From positions 1 to 64,000 of the forward strand of contig NZ_PRLH01000046.1 of the NCBI RefSeq assembly GCF_003013815.1: a stretch of 64,000 nucleotides of DNA, in the 5' to 3' direction. The notes under the pieces are model-generated. The model searched no databases and was not told where the DNA came from. It was given only the letters and a program-made list of their open reading frames with translations. The first letter of the stretch is position 1. Each line of letters begins with the position of its first letter. Of the stretch, positions 1-8,175 are shown one piece after another. The translations under genes were made by a program, and so were the position numbers. This DNA is from Cyanothece sp. BG0011 (lineage in GTDB: Bacteria; Cyanobacteriota; Cyanobacteriia; Cyanobacteriales; Microcystaceae).

Positions 1-371
1 AAAGCTAACGCGTTAGCAGAAGCCCTTAATGCGATTGATAAAGTGTTGACCTTCACTGTATTGTCGCTTTTACTGAAACAGGTTACTCAGCCAAATTAGC
101 AGCAGCGGAACGGCCGGGGGTGCCAGTGGTGGCTTTAACCCCCAACTTAGAGGTATATCACCGTCTTAATTTAGTTTGGGGAATACGTCCTGTTTTGTTT
201 AAGTACGATGGGTTAACCTTAGAACAATTACTTCAAGAAATGGAAGCGGTTTTATTAGAACGGAATTTCGTCATGAAAGGGGATCAAGTTTTAGTTTTGG
301 GTGGATTACCCCTCAGACAAACTAGAAGCACCAGCTTTCTCAATATTCATACCATTGGAGAAGAAAATTAA
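1..371 (+). CDS. pyk: Pyruvate kinase, C-terminal part, with an apparent frameshift
   Basis: Pyruvate kinase converts PEP and ADP to pyruvate and ATP in glycolysis. Only the C-terminal allosteric domain lies in the window. Residues such as KANALAEALNAIDKVL are read in frame 1 up to about base 48. The rest (LHCIVAFTETGYSAKLAAAE, then VVALTPN and SFLNIHTI near the end) is read in frame 3. Adding one G after base 48 (TTG-GAC-CTT) restores a continuous VLDLHCIVAF, so one base seems to be missing. Read alone, the downstream part opens at a GTG at 120. The stop overlaps the convergent thioredoxin gene by 4 bp. The family call is firm; whether the lesion is real or a sequencing error is unknown. Confidence 0.8.
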
Positions 372-685
372 ACTAAAAGATTGAGATGCTGCACTAATTG
401 AGATGCTTGCATCGCGCCTTCAATCCTTTCTACTGGTTGTCCTTGTTTGAATAAGACTAAAGTGGGTAAAGATTGAATGCCATACTTAGAGGCAATTCCA
501 GGATACTTATCGGTATCGATTTTAACCACTTGTACCCGATTTCTCATCTGAGTTCCCACTTGTTCTAAAATAGGACTCATCATTTGACAAGGACCACACC
601 AAGTTGCATAAAAATCCACGAGAACAGGAACCGTTGACGTAGATAACATTTCTTCAAAACTGGAAAATTGTTTTTTAATTGTCAT
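368..685 (-). CDS. Thioredoxin
   Basis: Small thiol-disulfide oxidoreductase that reduces target disulfides in the cytosol. The canonical active site WCGPC lies near residue 29 of the 105-residue form, with the cis-proline region SLPTLVLF downstream. The length is typical of a single-domain thioredoxin. I chose the ATG at 685 (MTIKKQF) because the family begins there. An upstream in-frame start at 712 adds nine residues that do not look like the family. It is convergent with pyruvate kinase, the two stops overlapping by 4 bp. The sequence resembles the cyanobacterial forms reading DFYATWCGPCQMM; I do not assign the m, x or y class. Confidence 0.92.
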   Translation of the reverse strand: MTIKKQFSSFEEMLSTSTVPVLVDFYATWCGPCQMMSPILEQVGTQMRNRVQVVKIDTDKYPGIASKYGIQSLPTLVLFKQGQPVERIEGAMQASQLVQHLNLLV

Positions 686-712
686 GATTGTTGAGAGAGA
701 TTCAGTTAACAA

Positions 713-1179
713 TAATTATCGGTAGGAAAATATATTCCTTTTGGCAGAGACAGATAACTTTTTTCATTAATAATAGGTCTTGCACAGATAATTAATGGAT
801 GTTACTATCCTCAAAGTAACCATAGATACTAAAGATAAAACCATAAAAGGGACAAGGTTTCTTGATTTCTTAACATAATCTTTAATATTGCCGATAAAAA
901 TTTGTGTCCTTATCCCTATTCTAGTCTACAATTAATTTCTGCTGAAACTAGAAAATTTCATCATTCAAGGCTTTTTGAAGTTAGAGGTTTTCTAGTCCCT
1001 TGAGACAAAACAGCTTAACTATGATAGAGTAACCCTGATATCTAAATCATATCTCAACATACTTATGTTAGTATCATAAACAAAAGAATCACTCTTTAAT
1101 GAGTTAATTTTCCCCTTTGTCTTTGATTTAGCTCAGGTTAAATCAATCAACTCAAGCAAAAATCAACAAAAAACAGCTT
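713..1179. other. Gene-free stretch upstream of ggpS
   Basis: AT-rich 467-bp intergenic region between the divergent thioredoxin and ggpS genes, so it should hold both promoters. A TTGAGA near 1000 is followed 14 bases later by TATGAT, too close for a standard promoter, so I do not call one. A 27-codon ORF at 795-878 is the only small reading frame I noticed, and nothing supports it. In Synechocystis ggpS is controlled by salt through a small upstream regulator (GgpR); I could not recognise an equivalent here. Confidence 0.4.
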
Positions 1180-2691
1180 ATGAAATCTTCTCTGGTTATT
1201 TTATATCACCGTGAACCTTACGATGAAGTAGTAGAAAATGGACAAGTAAGATATCTGCCTAAGAAAAGTCCTAATGGGATTGTTCCTACCTTAAAGAGCT
1301 TTTTTGCTGATGATAATAATCAAGGAACTTGGATTGCCTGGAAACAAGTTTCACCAGAACAAAAACATGAGTTTAAGAAAAACGTTATCGTAGAAGACGA
1401 TGGTAATTATCGAGTTTCCCGTATTCCTTTGACCGCCGAGCAAGTCAGGGACTTTTACCACGTTACCTCAAAAGAAGCATTTTGGCCGATTCTGCACTCA
1501 TTTCCTTATCACTTTACCAGTGAATCATCAAATTGGGAAAATTTTGTTAAAATCAATCGCCTTTTTGCTGAAGCCGCTTGCGAAGAAGCGGCCGACGATG
1601 CCTTAATTTGGGTGCATGATTATAACCTTTGGCTTGCCCCTCAATTTATCCGAGAGAAAAAGCCGGACGCAAGAATTGCATTCTTCCATCATACTCCTTT
1701 CCCTTCGGTGGATATATTCAATATCTTACCTTGGCGAGAAGCCATTGTGGATAGTCTGTTGTGTTGTGATGTGGTTGGCTTCCACATTCCTCGTTACTCA
1801 GAAAACTTTGTTAATGTTGCCCGTAGTTTGCGGCCCATTGACATCGTTGAAACCACCAAAGTAACGGGACATCTGACTTCGGTGGGTATTGCCTTAGCCG
1901 AACCAGAAGTTAACACCAAGTTAAAATACAAAAACCAAATCGTCAAAGTCGATGCATTTCCTGTGGGAACGAGTCCCCAAAATATTTTAGATGTCTTGCA
2001 TACCCCAGAAGCCGAGGCCAAAGTCGCAGAAATCAGAAAGACGATTGAGGGTCGTAAACTGATTATTGCAGCCGGTCGAGTAGATTATGTTAAAGGAAAT
2101 AAGGAAAAATTAGAGGCGTTTGAGCGTTTATTAGAACGTCGCCCAGAAATACACGGTAAAGTTAACTTTGTTATGACTTGTGTACAAGCAGCCGCAGGAA
2201 TGCAAGTCTATCAAGAAGCGCAACGAGAAATTGAGTATTTAGTGGGTAAAATTAACGGACGTTTTGCTGAGTTTGACTGGCTTCCCGTTCGTCTATTTAC
2301 TCAACCCATTCCTTTACTGGATTTATTCTGTTACTATAAAGCAGCCGATATTTGCTGGACAACGCCTTTACGGGATGGCTTAAATTTAGTGGCCAAAGAG
2401 TATATTGTTGCCCATGAAGGAAAAGACGGAGTATTAGTTTTATCTGAGTTTGTTGGGGCAGCCGTTGAACTTCCTCAAGCGATTTTAACTAATCCTTACT
2501 CCGTTAAATTAATGGATGAAGCCATTGATAAAGCTTTAGATATGTCCCCTGAAGAACAACAGGAAAAAATGGCGAAGATGTATGACACGGTGACTAAATA
2601 CGATGTTAAATACTGGTCTGACCGTCTCTTGAACTACTTTGCTAATATGACCCGTGAATTTGTCGATGACAAAGAACCTGCATTAAACTAA
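1180..2691 (+). CDS. ggpS: Glucosylglycerol-phosphate synthase
   Basis: Glycosyltransferase family 20 enzyme joining ADP-glucose and glycerol-3-phosphate to make glucosylglycerol-phosphate, precursor of the compatible solute glucosylglycerol used by moderately salt-tolerant cyanobacteria. It is 503 residues, close to the Synechocystis enzyme. It begins with SLVILYHREPYDEV. It carries VHDYNLWLAPQFIR, FFHHTPFPSVDIFNILPWR, AAGRVDYVKGNKEKL and TPLRDGLNLVAKEY, the substrate-binding motifs of the trehalose-phosphate-synthase/GgpS fold. The match to GgpS is over the whole length, so a plain trehalose-6-phosphate synthase is unlikely. It is monocistronic and followed by a terminator. The phosphatase partner gene is not in the window. 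Confidence 0.95.
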   Translation: MKSSLVILYHREPYDEVVENGQVRYLPKKSPNGIVPTLKSFFADDNNQGTWIAWKQVSPEQKHEFKKNVIVEDDGNYRVSRIPLTAEQVRDFYHVTSKEAFWPILHSFPYHFTSESSNWENFVKINRLFAEAACEEAADDALIWVHDYNLWLAPQFIREKKPDARIAFFHHTPFPSVDIFNILPWREAIVDSLLCCDVVGFHIPRYSENFVNVARSLRPIDIVETTKVTGHLTSVGIALAEPEVNTKLKYKNQIVKVDAFPVGTSPQNILDVLHTPEAEAKVAEIRKTIEGRKLIIAAGRVDYVKGNKEKLEAFERLLERRPEIHGKVNFVMTCVQAAAGMQVYQEAQREIEYLVGKINGRFAEFDWLPVRLFTQPIPLLDLFCYYKAADICWTTPLRDGLNLVAKEYIVAHEGKDGVLVLSEFVGAAVELPQAILTNPYSVKLMDEAIDKALDMSPEEQQEKMAKMYDTVTKYDVKYWSDRLLNYFANMTREFVDDKEPALN

Positions 2692-2728
2692 AAGTTTGCT
2701 CCCTGATGACCCTCAGTAAGTTCCGTTT

Positions 2729-2756
2729 CCCTACATTGATATGTGGGGATTTTTTC
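2729..2756 (+). terminator. Rho-independent terminator after ggpS
   Basis: Arms CCCTACAT and ATGTGGGG (one G-U pair) around a TGAT loop, followed by ATTTTTTC. It sits 37 bases after the ggpS stop, on the same strand. Confidence 0.75.
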
Positions 2757-2799
2757 TTATAATAAACAAATAAGAATCTTTTTAATCAATTTATAAGTT

Positions 2800-2967
2800 A
2801 TGATATCGTCCTTAGAAAACAATCAAAAAAATTTACAAGAAACAACCAATCAACAGGAAGTAGAAAACACTCTAAACCAAGAACCTATTTTATGTCCTCA
2901 TTGTAAACGGACAACCAGTAATGGTATTAAATGCAAAGGAATATGTGTCGCTGATGATGATTATTAA
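2800..2967 (+). CDS. Small protein with a possible zinc-binding Cys cluster
   Basis: A 55-residue ORF opening with ATG after the ggpS terminator. The N-terminal half is Asn/Gln/Glu-rich and probably disordered. The C-terminal part has CPHCKRTTS, then two further cysteines in KCKGIC, giving a CxxC...CxxxC arrangement that could bind zinc. It ends in an acidic DDDY. I do not recognise the family. No clear Shine-Dalgarno is seen upstream. Composition and the cysteine pattern favour a real gene, but there is no other support. Confidence 0.45.
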   Translation: MISSLENNQKNLQETTNQQEVENTLNQEPILCPHCKRTTSNGIKCKGICVADDDY

Positions 2968-3052
2968 TTATTTATTTATTTCAAAAATTAAATTGCAATT
3001 AGAACTCAAGAATAGAAAAATGGTTGATAGCCTATCATTTTGAGATTGGCTA

Positions 3053-3214
3053 TTATGTCCAAGGAGAAATTATTTCTATTTTAGTTTCAAGTTTTTCTAT
3101 TAGTTGACAAATTTTGTTTTCATCAACCTCATTATCATTCAGACCGTTATTTTGAAAATATTTTTTGAGATGTTCATTACATTCTTTTTGTGCATTTTCT
3201 TTTGAATTATCCAT
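3053..3214 (-). CDS. Small hypothetical protein
   Basis: A 53-residue ORF starting MDNSKENAQKE, charged and Asn/Glu-rich, possibly helical (CQLIEKLETKIE). Longer starts exist at 3223 (ATG) and 3241 (TTG), but these run into the start of the divergent antitoxin gene at 3225. No Shine-Dalgarno is evident. I recognise no family. It could be a spurious frame; composition is the only argument for it. Confidence 0.3.
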   Translation of the reverse strand: MDNSKENAQKECNEHLKKYFQNNGLNDNEVDENKICQLIEKLETKIEIISPWT

Positions 3215-3224
3215 AGAAACCATT

Positions 3225-3431
3225 ATGAAACAAGTAATCAAAAATCTTAGAGTATCAGAGATTCCTAATGTAATTGCTCAATTAGGACTATCTCCTGACC
3301 AAGAAGTGAATTTAACCATTGAAGAAACATCAGATGATTTACTCTCTATTATGGATAACATAGGAGAAAAAGCTCAAGCTAAGGGATTAACAGAAGAAAA
3401 ACTAAACGAGTTATTAGCTGATGAATCGTGA
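3225..3431 (+). CDS. Antitoxin-like protein of a PIN-type toxin-antitoxin pair
   Basis: 68-residue acidic protein starting MKQVIKNLRVSEIP and ending LNELLADES. It overlaps by 11 bp the start of a PIN-domain reading frame, the usual arrangement of a small antitoxin that neutralises and autorepresses its VapC-like partner. Length and composition (an N-terminal strand, then EETSDDLLS and an acidic amphipathic C-terminal tail) fit antitoxins. I chose the ATG at 3225 rather than the upstream frame opening at 3165, whose leader (SLHSFCAFSF) has unrelated composition. The toxin partner is truncated, so the pair is probably non-functional. Confidence 0.6.
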   Translation: MKQVIKNLRVSEIPNVIAQLGLSPDQEVNLTIEETSDDLLSIMDNIGEKAQAKGLTEEKLNELLADES

Positions 3432-3591
3432 TCGTATTGTAATAGATACTAATGTCTTTATTAGTGCCTTATTAAGTCCTCGTGGAACACCTAAAAAAGC
3501 TATTAATTTAGCTGTTAATCAATTTATCATACTTCACAGTGAAGCAACTTATCAAGAATTAAAAACCAGACTTAGTAAAAACAACTTCTGA
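3421..3591 (+). pseudogene. Truncated PIN-domain toxin
   Basis: Starts MNRDRIVIDTNVFISALL, the first acidic motif (DTN) of the PIN ribonuclease fold, with SPRGTPKKAI typical of the 'putative toxin, PIN family' group (about 140 residues). The frame stops after 56 residues at KNNF. The DNA then changes to a low-complexity ACTTCTGACTTCTGACTTCG stretch with no continuation of the family in any frame I read. The later PIN acidic residues are missing, so it should not cleave RNA. It is translationally coupled to the upstream antitoxin. Confidence 0.65.
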
Positions 3592-3733
3592 CTTCTGACT
3601 TCGTTAACACACCTATTAGTTTTCTTTCTTTGGTTAAAGATAACTTTAAATAAGAACCAGTTGACTAATGGATAATTAACAATGTTAGGCATTATTTACA
3701 TGACTTTAGAGTGCGTAAGAAATACACCTTTTT

Positions 3734-5236
3734 CTATTTTGTAATTTCCTCTACTTTTTGAGGAGAAACTAACGTATTCGCGCACAAAATACCGGAACCA
3801 GCAACCGCCGGAACCCCAATACCGGGTAAGGTACTATCTCCCACTCGATAAAGTCCTGAAATGGGAGTATGACAACTAGGAAACATCCCCTTTCCTGCGG
3901 GTATCGCAGGTCCATAGGTTCCTTGATAACGACGGAGAAAGCGACTATGGGTTAAGGGGGTTCCTATTAATTCTAAAACCACTCGTTGACGAATATCAGG
4001 GATTACCTTTTCTAACGCTTTATATAAAGATTGCGATCGCTGTTTTTTCTTGTTTTCATACCCTTCATTTTTTTCCCATCCTTGATAGGGTTCTAAAGTG
4101 TAAGCGTGAACCACATAATGACCCTCAGGGGCTAAATGTTTATCCCAAACCGACGGAATAGAAATCATACAAGTATTACCAGGAACGGTAATATCTTTAT
4201 TACTATCATGAACCACTACATGATGACCGGTTAAATTGTCTAAACCCTCTGCTTTTATGCCTAAATGAAGGTGCATAAAACTTTCAACGGCAGGGGTTTC
4301 TATTTGTTCTTGTCGGTAACTTTTAGGTAAATCTTCTGCATTTAAAAGATGTTGATAGGTATCCCAAAGGGTAGCGTTAGAAATAACAATAGGAGCGTTA
4401 ATTATATCTCCTTTCTTGAGTTTAATTCCTGTTACCTTGCCTGATTTGACAATTATTTTATCGACATGGAAATTTAGATATAATTCTCCGCCGTATCGCT
4501 TTAAACCATTAATCAAAGCGTCAACAATGGCTGCACTTCCACCGATGGGATATTCAACACCAGCGCGAGTTCTTTCTCCCAACATAAAGGCAATTTCTGG
4601 GGCAACGGTTCCCTTAGCTTTTAACCCTGAGAGCAAGAAACATTCAAGATCAATTAAACGACGAACCCAGGGATCTTTTACCGTTTTATCCATCACATCC
4701 CCTGCTGATCCGCTAATTATTCCCGCTTGAAACAAACTCTTAATTAAAGAGGGAAAATAACGAGTGACTAACACAGGAAATAATTGCCAATCTGACCGTA
4801 AAGCAATGGTAGGAATGTCTCTTAAGCAGTCATAAAGCCCTAACATTTTTGACTCAAAATCAGCCAATTCTTTAGCCCCTTGAGGAGTGATTTTAGCGAC
4901 GGCTTGACGATACTTTTCTAACTCGCTAAAAACAGGAAACTTCCCCTCTGGAAAATGATAATGACCCAAGGGATCATAAGGAATAACCTCTAAACTTTCC
5001 CCTAAAGTATTTAATACCTGTTTTAATGGATTAAGAGAAGGCTTATCATTGCCTAAACCACAGTAAAAAGAGGGACCAGAATCAAAGATAAACCCTTGAC
5101 GAGTGAAGGTGTGGGCAGCCCCACCAGGGATAGAATGACTCTCAAAAATAGCCACCTTTTTACCATATTTGGCTAATAAAGATCCTGCGGTTAACCCACC
5201 GATGCCACTGCCAATGATAACAACATCAAAACTCAT
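3734..5236 (-). CDS. CrtI/CrtISO-like FAD-dependent oxidoreductase
   Basis: 500-residue flavoprotein of the phytoene desaturase/carotenoid isomerase/retinol saturase superfamily. The N-terminal dinucleotide-binding motif DVVIIGSGIGGLTAG is at residues 4-18, with ESHSIPGGAAH after it. The C-terminal FAD motif GLYRVGDSTLPGIGVPAVAGSG is near the end. It differs clearly from the cyanobacterial carotenoid isomerase CrtH at the N-terminus (AKYGKKVAIFESHSIPGG), so I do not give a symbol. The substrate is probably a polyene or carotenoid; this is inference. The start is the ATG at 5236. No carotenoid gene is adjacent. Confidence 0.8.
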   Translation of the reverse strand: MSFDVVIIGSGIGGLTAGSLLAKYGKKVAIFESHSIPGGAAHTFTRQGFIFDSGPSFYCGLGNDKPSLNPLKQVLNTLGESLEVIPYDPLGHYHFPEGKFPVFSELEKYRQAVAKITPQGAKELADFESKMLGLYDCLRDIPTIALRSDWQLFPVLVTRYFPSLIKSLFQAGIISGSAGDVMDKTVKDPWVRRLIDLECFLLSGLKAKGTVAPEIAFMLGERTRAGVEYPIGGSAAIVDALINGLKRYGGELYLNFHVDKIIVKSGKVTGIKLKKGDIINAPIVISNATLWDTYQHLLNAEDLPKSYRQEQIETPAVESFMHLHLGIKAEGLDNLTGHHVVVHDSNKDITVPGNTCMISIPSVWDKHLAPEGHYVVHAYTLEPYQGWEKNEGYENKKKQRSQSLYKALEKVIPDIRQRVVLELIGTPLTHSRFLRRYQGTYGPAIPAGKGMFPSCHTPISGLYRVGDSTLPGIGVPAVAGSGILCANTLVSPQKVEEITK

Positions 5237-5260
5237 TATGAAACTCTTATATCGGTTGAT

Positions 5261-5281
5261 GGGTTTAGCATTGCTAAACCC
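5261..5281. repeat. Perfect stem-loop between two minus-strand genes
   Basis: Arms GGGTTTAGC and GCTAAACCC with a 3-base loop, immediately upstream of the CrtI-like gene and downstream of the membrane-protein gene. It has no T-run on the minus strand, so it could be an RNA-processing or attenuating hairpin or a REP-like element rather than a canonical terminator. Confidence 0.5.
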
Positions 5282-5299
5282 CTACAAAGTGTTTAAAAC

Positions 5300-5635
5300 T
5301 TATAATTCAGAGTTAGATTTATTCTGGATTAATGCGCGATATAATCCGTAAAGAATGGCCCCTAAAATTCCAACAACAATCAAAGAGGTGACTAATTTTA
5401 AAATGCCATTGAGAATAGATAATCCGACTATTACCCCAACCACAGCAACGCCAACTTTTGCAGGGGTTTGTAAACCCTGATACCAAGCAGCAACACGAGT
5501 TAATATCCCATTACTGTTGTCTTCATTGGGGTTAAAAGGGCGTACTGGAGTGGTTTGATTATTTATTTCTGCTTCGAGATCCTTAAATTTCTGTTCTAAC
5601 TTTTGTTCCCAGTTGGGACTATTGCGATCGCTCAT
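5300..5635 (-). CDS. Small two-helix membrane protein
   Basis: 111 residues. The hydrophilic N-terminal half is rich in charged residues and Asn/Pro (QKLEQKFKDLEAEIN is a short coiled-coil-like stretch). The second half has two hydrophobic segments, about residues 60-80 (VGVAVVGVIVGLSIL) and 82-102 (LVTSLIVVGILGAILYGLY). It ends in a short polar tail. I do not recognise a function; the layout resembles small thylakoid or plasma-membrane proteins common in cyanobacteria. It lies upstream of the CrtI-like gene on the same strand, with a hairpin between. Confidence 0.7.
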   Translation of the reverse strand: MSDRNSPNWEQKLEQKFKDLEAEINNQTTPVRPFNPNEDNSNGILTRVAAWYQGLQTPAKVGVAVVGVIVGLSILNGILKLVTSLIVVGILGAILYGLYRALIQNKSNSEL

Positions 5636-5800
5636 AAAATAATTATCCTAATTAAGTAACCATCTATACTATTTATGTTAATGCAATTTTGGAGTTTACG
5701 GCCAACTCTATCTAAGTCATCACTTTGCTGTAACGATGACATATAAAAGACACAGACAAATGTAACTATAATGAGTGACCATTAAATTGCTCAAATTACT

Positions 5801-5944
5801 ATGAAACTTACGGTTATTCTTATTCATACTGTCATTGTCGCTTCCTTCTTGACTGGTGTTGGACTTACCTTAGATAAAATAGAAACCGCTTCTTTATCGA
5901 ATCCTTTTAGAGTAAGAACCGCCCAACTTAACAAAACTCATTAA
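5801..5944 (+). CDS. Small single-helix membrane or secreted peptide
   Basis: A 47-residue ORF from ATG 5801 with a hydrophobic N-terminus (MKLTVILIHTVIVASFLTGVG) and a polar, mildly basic C-terminus. It could be a small membrane protein or the signal-anchor of a short secreted peptide. No family is recognised and no strong Shine-Dalgarno is seen. The next open frame downstream, at 6049, is similarly short. Confidence 0.35.
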   Translation: MKLTVILIHTVIVASFLTGVGLTLDKIETASLSNPFRVRTAQLNKTH

Positions 5945-6048
5945 TTCGATTTAACCTATTTGGGTCACTCTTTTGGGGGAAGTGTCAAAGGAATAGTTCA
6001 GATATGTTTGTAACATATTCTGAATAACAAAGCCGAAGAGATTGGACA

Positions 6049-6156
6049 ATGAAGAAAACAACTGAAATCAAAAACTTCCAACTATTTATTACCACGTTTG
6101 TTTATACGTTTTCGTTGTTTCAATCTTTTCTTCCTCAAAAAAAAGTTAAGCAATAA
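6049..6156 (+). CDS. Very small hydrophobic peptide
   Basis: A 35-residue ORF starting MKKTTEIKNF with a hydrophobic centre (LFITTFVYTFSLF) and a basic tail (QKKVKQ). A GAAGAG about 10 bases upstream of the ATG could act as a ribosome binding site. It is unrecognised and could be chance. Confidence 0.25.
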   Translation: MKKTTEIKNFQLFITTFVYTFSLFQSFLPQKKVKQ

Positions 6157-6163
6157 TTAATCT

Positions 6164-6436
6164 TTATTGATTATTCATTGTTTCTAGATATTTTTCTAAT
6201 TTTTGGGCTAATCTCTCTACGGAAATACGAGGAGAAAACCGAGGAATGGTTTTCTCTCCTTGGGGTAACTGTAACCGTAACACAGGAATTTCGTATTGAT
6301 ACGCATGAAACCAATCGTCACGGGTGGTAATGTCTCTTATTTCTAAGTCAAACGGTAGGGTTTCTATTTGTTTTAATTTCCCCTCAAGTCCCTCACATAA
6401 ATGACATCCTGGTTTGCTATATAAAATGAGTCGCAT
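6164..6436 (-). CDS. Glutaredoxin-like protein (DUF836 type)
   Basis: 90-residue thioredoxin-fold protein. It begins MRLILYSKPGCHLCEG with a CxxC redox pair at residues 11 and 14, followed by YEIPVLRL containing the cis-proline. The C-terminal region (SVERLAQKLEKYL) is the usual last helix. The family reduces or senses thiols in the cytosol; the exact partner is unknown. It is convergent with the small upstream ORF and divergent from the MgtC-like gene, about 118 bp apart. Confidence 0.8.
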   Translation of the reverse strand: MRLILYSKPGCHLCEGLEGKLKQIETLPFDLEIRDITTRDDWFHAYQYEIPVLRLQLPQGEKTIPRFSPRISVERLAQKLEKYLETMNNQ

Positions 6437-6554
6437 AGATTAATCAAGAAACAATAAGATAAAATGTCAGCGATCAAACTCTTGGCTCTAATTCGTTAAT
6501 GTAGAAATAACTGATATTTAAGAATATTATAAATCTTGAGACGATATTTACACA

Positions 6555-7820
6555 ATGGATTTAACCGTTGCGACTCAATTGGCGATCGCTTTAATCTTGG
6601 GCTTAATTATTGGCATAGAACGGGGCTGGAAAACCCGTCAAGACCCCGATGGACTAGGAGACGGAGGGATTCGTAACTTTGGTTTAAGTGGTCTATTTGG
6701 GGGCATAGCTGCCGTCTTAGCGGATAAATGGGGCATCGGTATATTAGCGGTGATTTTTTTGGGGTTATCTCTGGTGATTGTCACCTCTTATGCCTTAACG
6801 GCCAAAAAATCTAAAGATTATGGGACTACCACAGAAATAGCCCTCTTGATGACCTTTAGTTTAGGGGCTATGGTAGTGAGTGGTTGGATGATAGAAGGAG
6901 TCGCGATCGCCGTTATTGTAGCGTGGTTACTGGGCTTAAAAGAAGAGTTAACTCGCTATTTATCATTACTCCAACGTCGAGAATTAATCGCCACTTTACA
7001 ATTATTATTAATTGCGTCCGTTTTTTTTCCCCTTTTACCCAATGAAAATCTAGGTCCCTGGGAAGCGATAAACCCCCGTTCCATTGGTTTATTAGTATTA
7101 TTAATTTCAGGAATTTCCTATTTGGGTTATTTTTCCATTCGCATCTTAGGTAATAAAGTCGGGTTACTATTAACGGGCTTTTTCGGGGGAATTGCTTCAT
7201 CGACGGCCTTGACTTTAGCCTTTTCTCGTATGGCAAAAACCCGTCAAGATATTACGATTTTATTAGCGGCTGGCATTGCGTTGGCCAATGGCATGATGGC
7301 CCCCAGATTATTAATAGAAATTATGGTGGTTAATGGTAGTTTAGCCCAACAATTAATCATACCGTTAATCGTATTAGCGATTATTCCCTTAGTTTGTGCC
7401 GGTTTATTAGTTTGGCGATTATCTCCTCCAAAGTCGACCACTCCCGTTAAGTTATCGAACCCAGTCGAATTAGGTGCCGCGTTACAATATGCCGCTTTAT
7501 TAGCTATTTTATCCGTATTAGTTCGTGCCGCTCAAAGTTGGTTTGGAGATGGTGGTGTGTATCTATTATCAGCGATTTCTGGCCTGGTTGATGTGGACGC
7601 GGTAGGTATTTCTTTAGCTAAAGCGGCTAATGATACCATGGCCCCACAAGTTGCTATGATTGGCACGTTATTAGCCGTTACCATGAATACCATTGTTAAA
7701 GTAGGAATGACTGCTATAATCGGGGGGAAAGTGTTAGCTTATTGGTGCGGTGGGATTCTTTTTGGTTCCCTGGCATTGGCTATCATTATTGTGATAACTA
7801 ATTTTTCAGTGATCAGTTAA
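6555..7820 (+). CDS. MgtC/SapB and DUF4010 family membrane protein
   Basis: 421-residue integral membrane protein with about a dozen hydrophobic segments. The N-terminal ALILGLIIGIERGWKTRQ and GDGGIRNFGLSGLFGG match the MgtC/SapB N-domain. The C-terminal half (ASSTALTLAFSRMAK, SALSGLVDVDA-like) matches DUF4010. The family is linked to magnesium homeostasis or ATPase regulation, but a transport substrate is not established. ATG at 6555 is the first in-frame start, just after a clear gap. The 21-bp tandem array begins soon after its stop. Confidence 0.82.
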   Translation: MDLTVATQLAIALILGLIIGIERGWKTRQDPDGLGDGGIRNFGLSGLFGGIAAVLADKWGIGILAVIFLGLSLVIVTSYALTAKKSKDYGTTTEIALLMTFSLGAMVVSGWMIEGVAIAVIVAWLLGLKEELTRYLSLLQRRELIATLQLLLIASVFFPLLPNENLGPWEAINPRSIGLLVLLISGISYLGYFSIRILGNKVGLLLTGFFGGIASSTALTLAFSRMAKTRQDITILLAAGIALANGMMAPRLLIEIMVVNGSLAQQLIIPLIVLAIIPLVCAGLLVWRLSPPKSTTPVKLSNPVELGAALQYAALLAILSVLVRAAQSWFGDGGVYLLSAISGLVDVDAVGISLAKAANDTMAPQVAMIGTLLAVTMNTIVKVGMTAIIGGKVLAYWCGGILFGSLALAIIIVITNFSVIS

Positions 7821-7867
7821 CAGTTACCAGTGATCAGTGGTCAGTTACCAGTGATCACTGGTCAGTA

Positions 7868-8119
7868 AACAGTGATTAATCATTCATCAACAATGATCAA
7901 TAATTTGGTAACAGTTATCAATGATTTAATAACAATGATCAATGATTCAGTAACAATGATCAATGATTTGGTAACAGTGATCCATGATTCAGTAACAATG
8001 ATCCATGATTTAATAACAATGATCAATAATTTGGTAACAGTGATCAATAATTTAGTAACAGCGATCCGTTATTCATCAACAGTAATCAATAATAAAGAAA
8101 CCATGATCAGTAATTAATT
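7868..8119. repeat. Twelve 21-bp tandem units with GATC phased at two helical turns
   Basis: Starting at 7868, an AAC recurs every 21 bases without any length change for twelve units. A typical unit is AACAATGATCAATGATTTGG plus T. Most units hold a GATC in the same place. Because 21 is divisible by three, the array also reads as an open frame of MINDLVT-like heptads, which I regard as a by-product. Flanks at 7805-7866 and 8125-8146 are rich in related CAGTGATCACTG palindromes. It fills most of the gap between the MgtC-like and molybdopterin genes. Confidence 0.9.
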
Positions 8120-8175
8120 ATTGGTCACGGTTCACTGATCACTGTTTTTAGTTTGTTGTTAAAAGTTACATTATT

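Noticed and set aside
795-878. A 27-codon frame upstream of ggpS as a GgpR-like regulator
   Set aside because: Too short and without recognisable features; I cannot recall or show a match.
7872-8117. An open frame encoding MINDLVT heptads
   Set aside because: It follows directly from a 21-bp tandem unit divisible by three, with strong variation in codons only where the DNA repeat varies. No start context, no partner gene.
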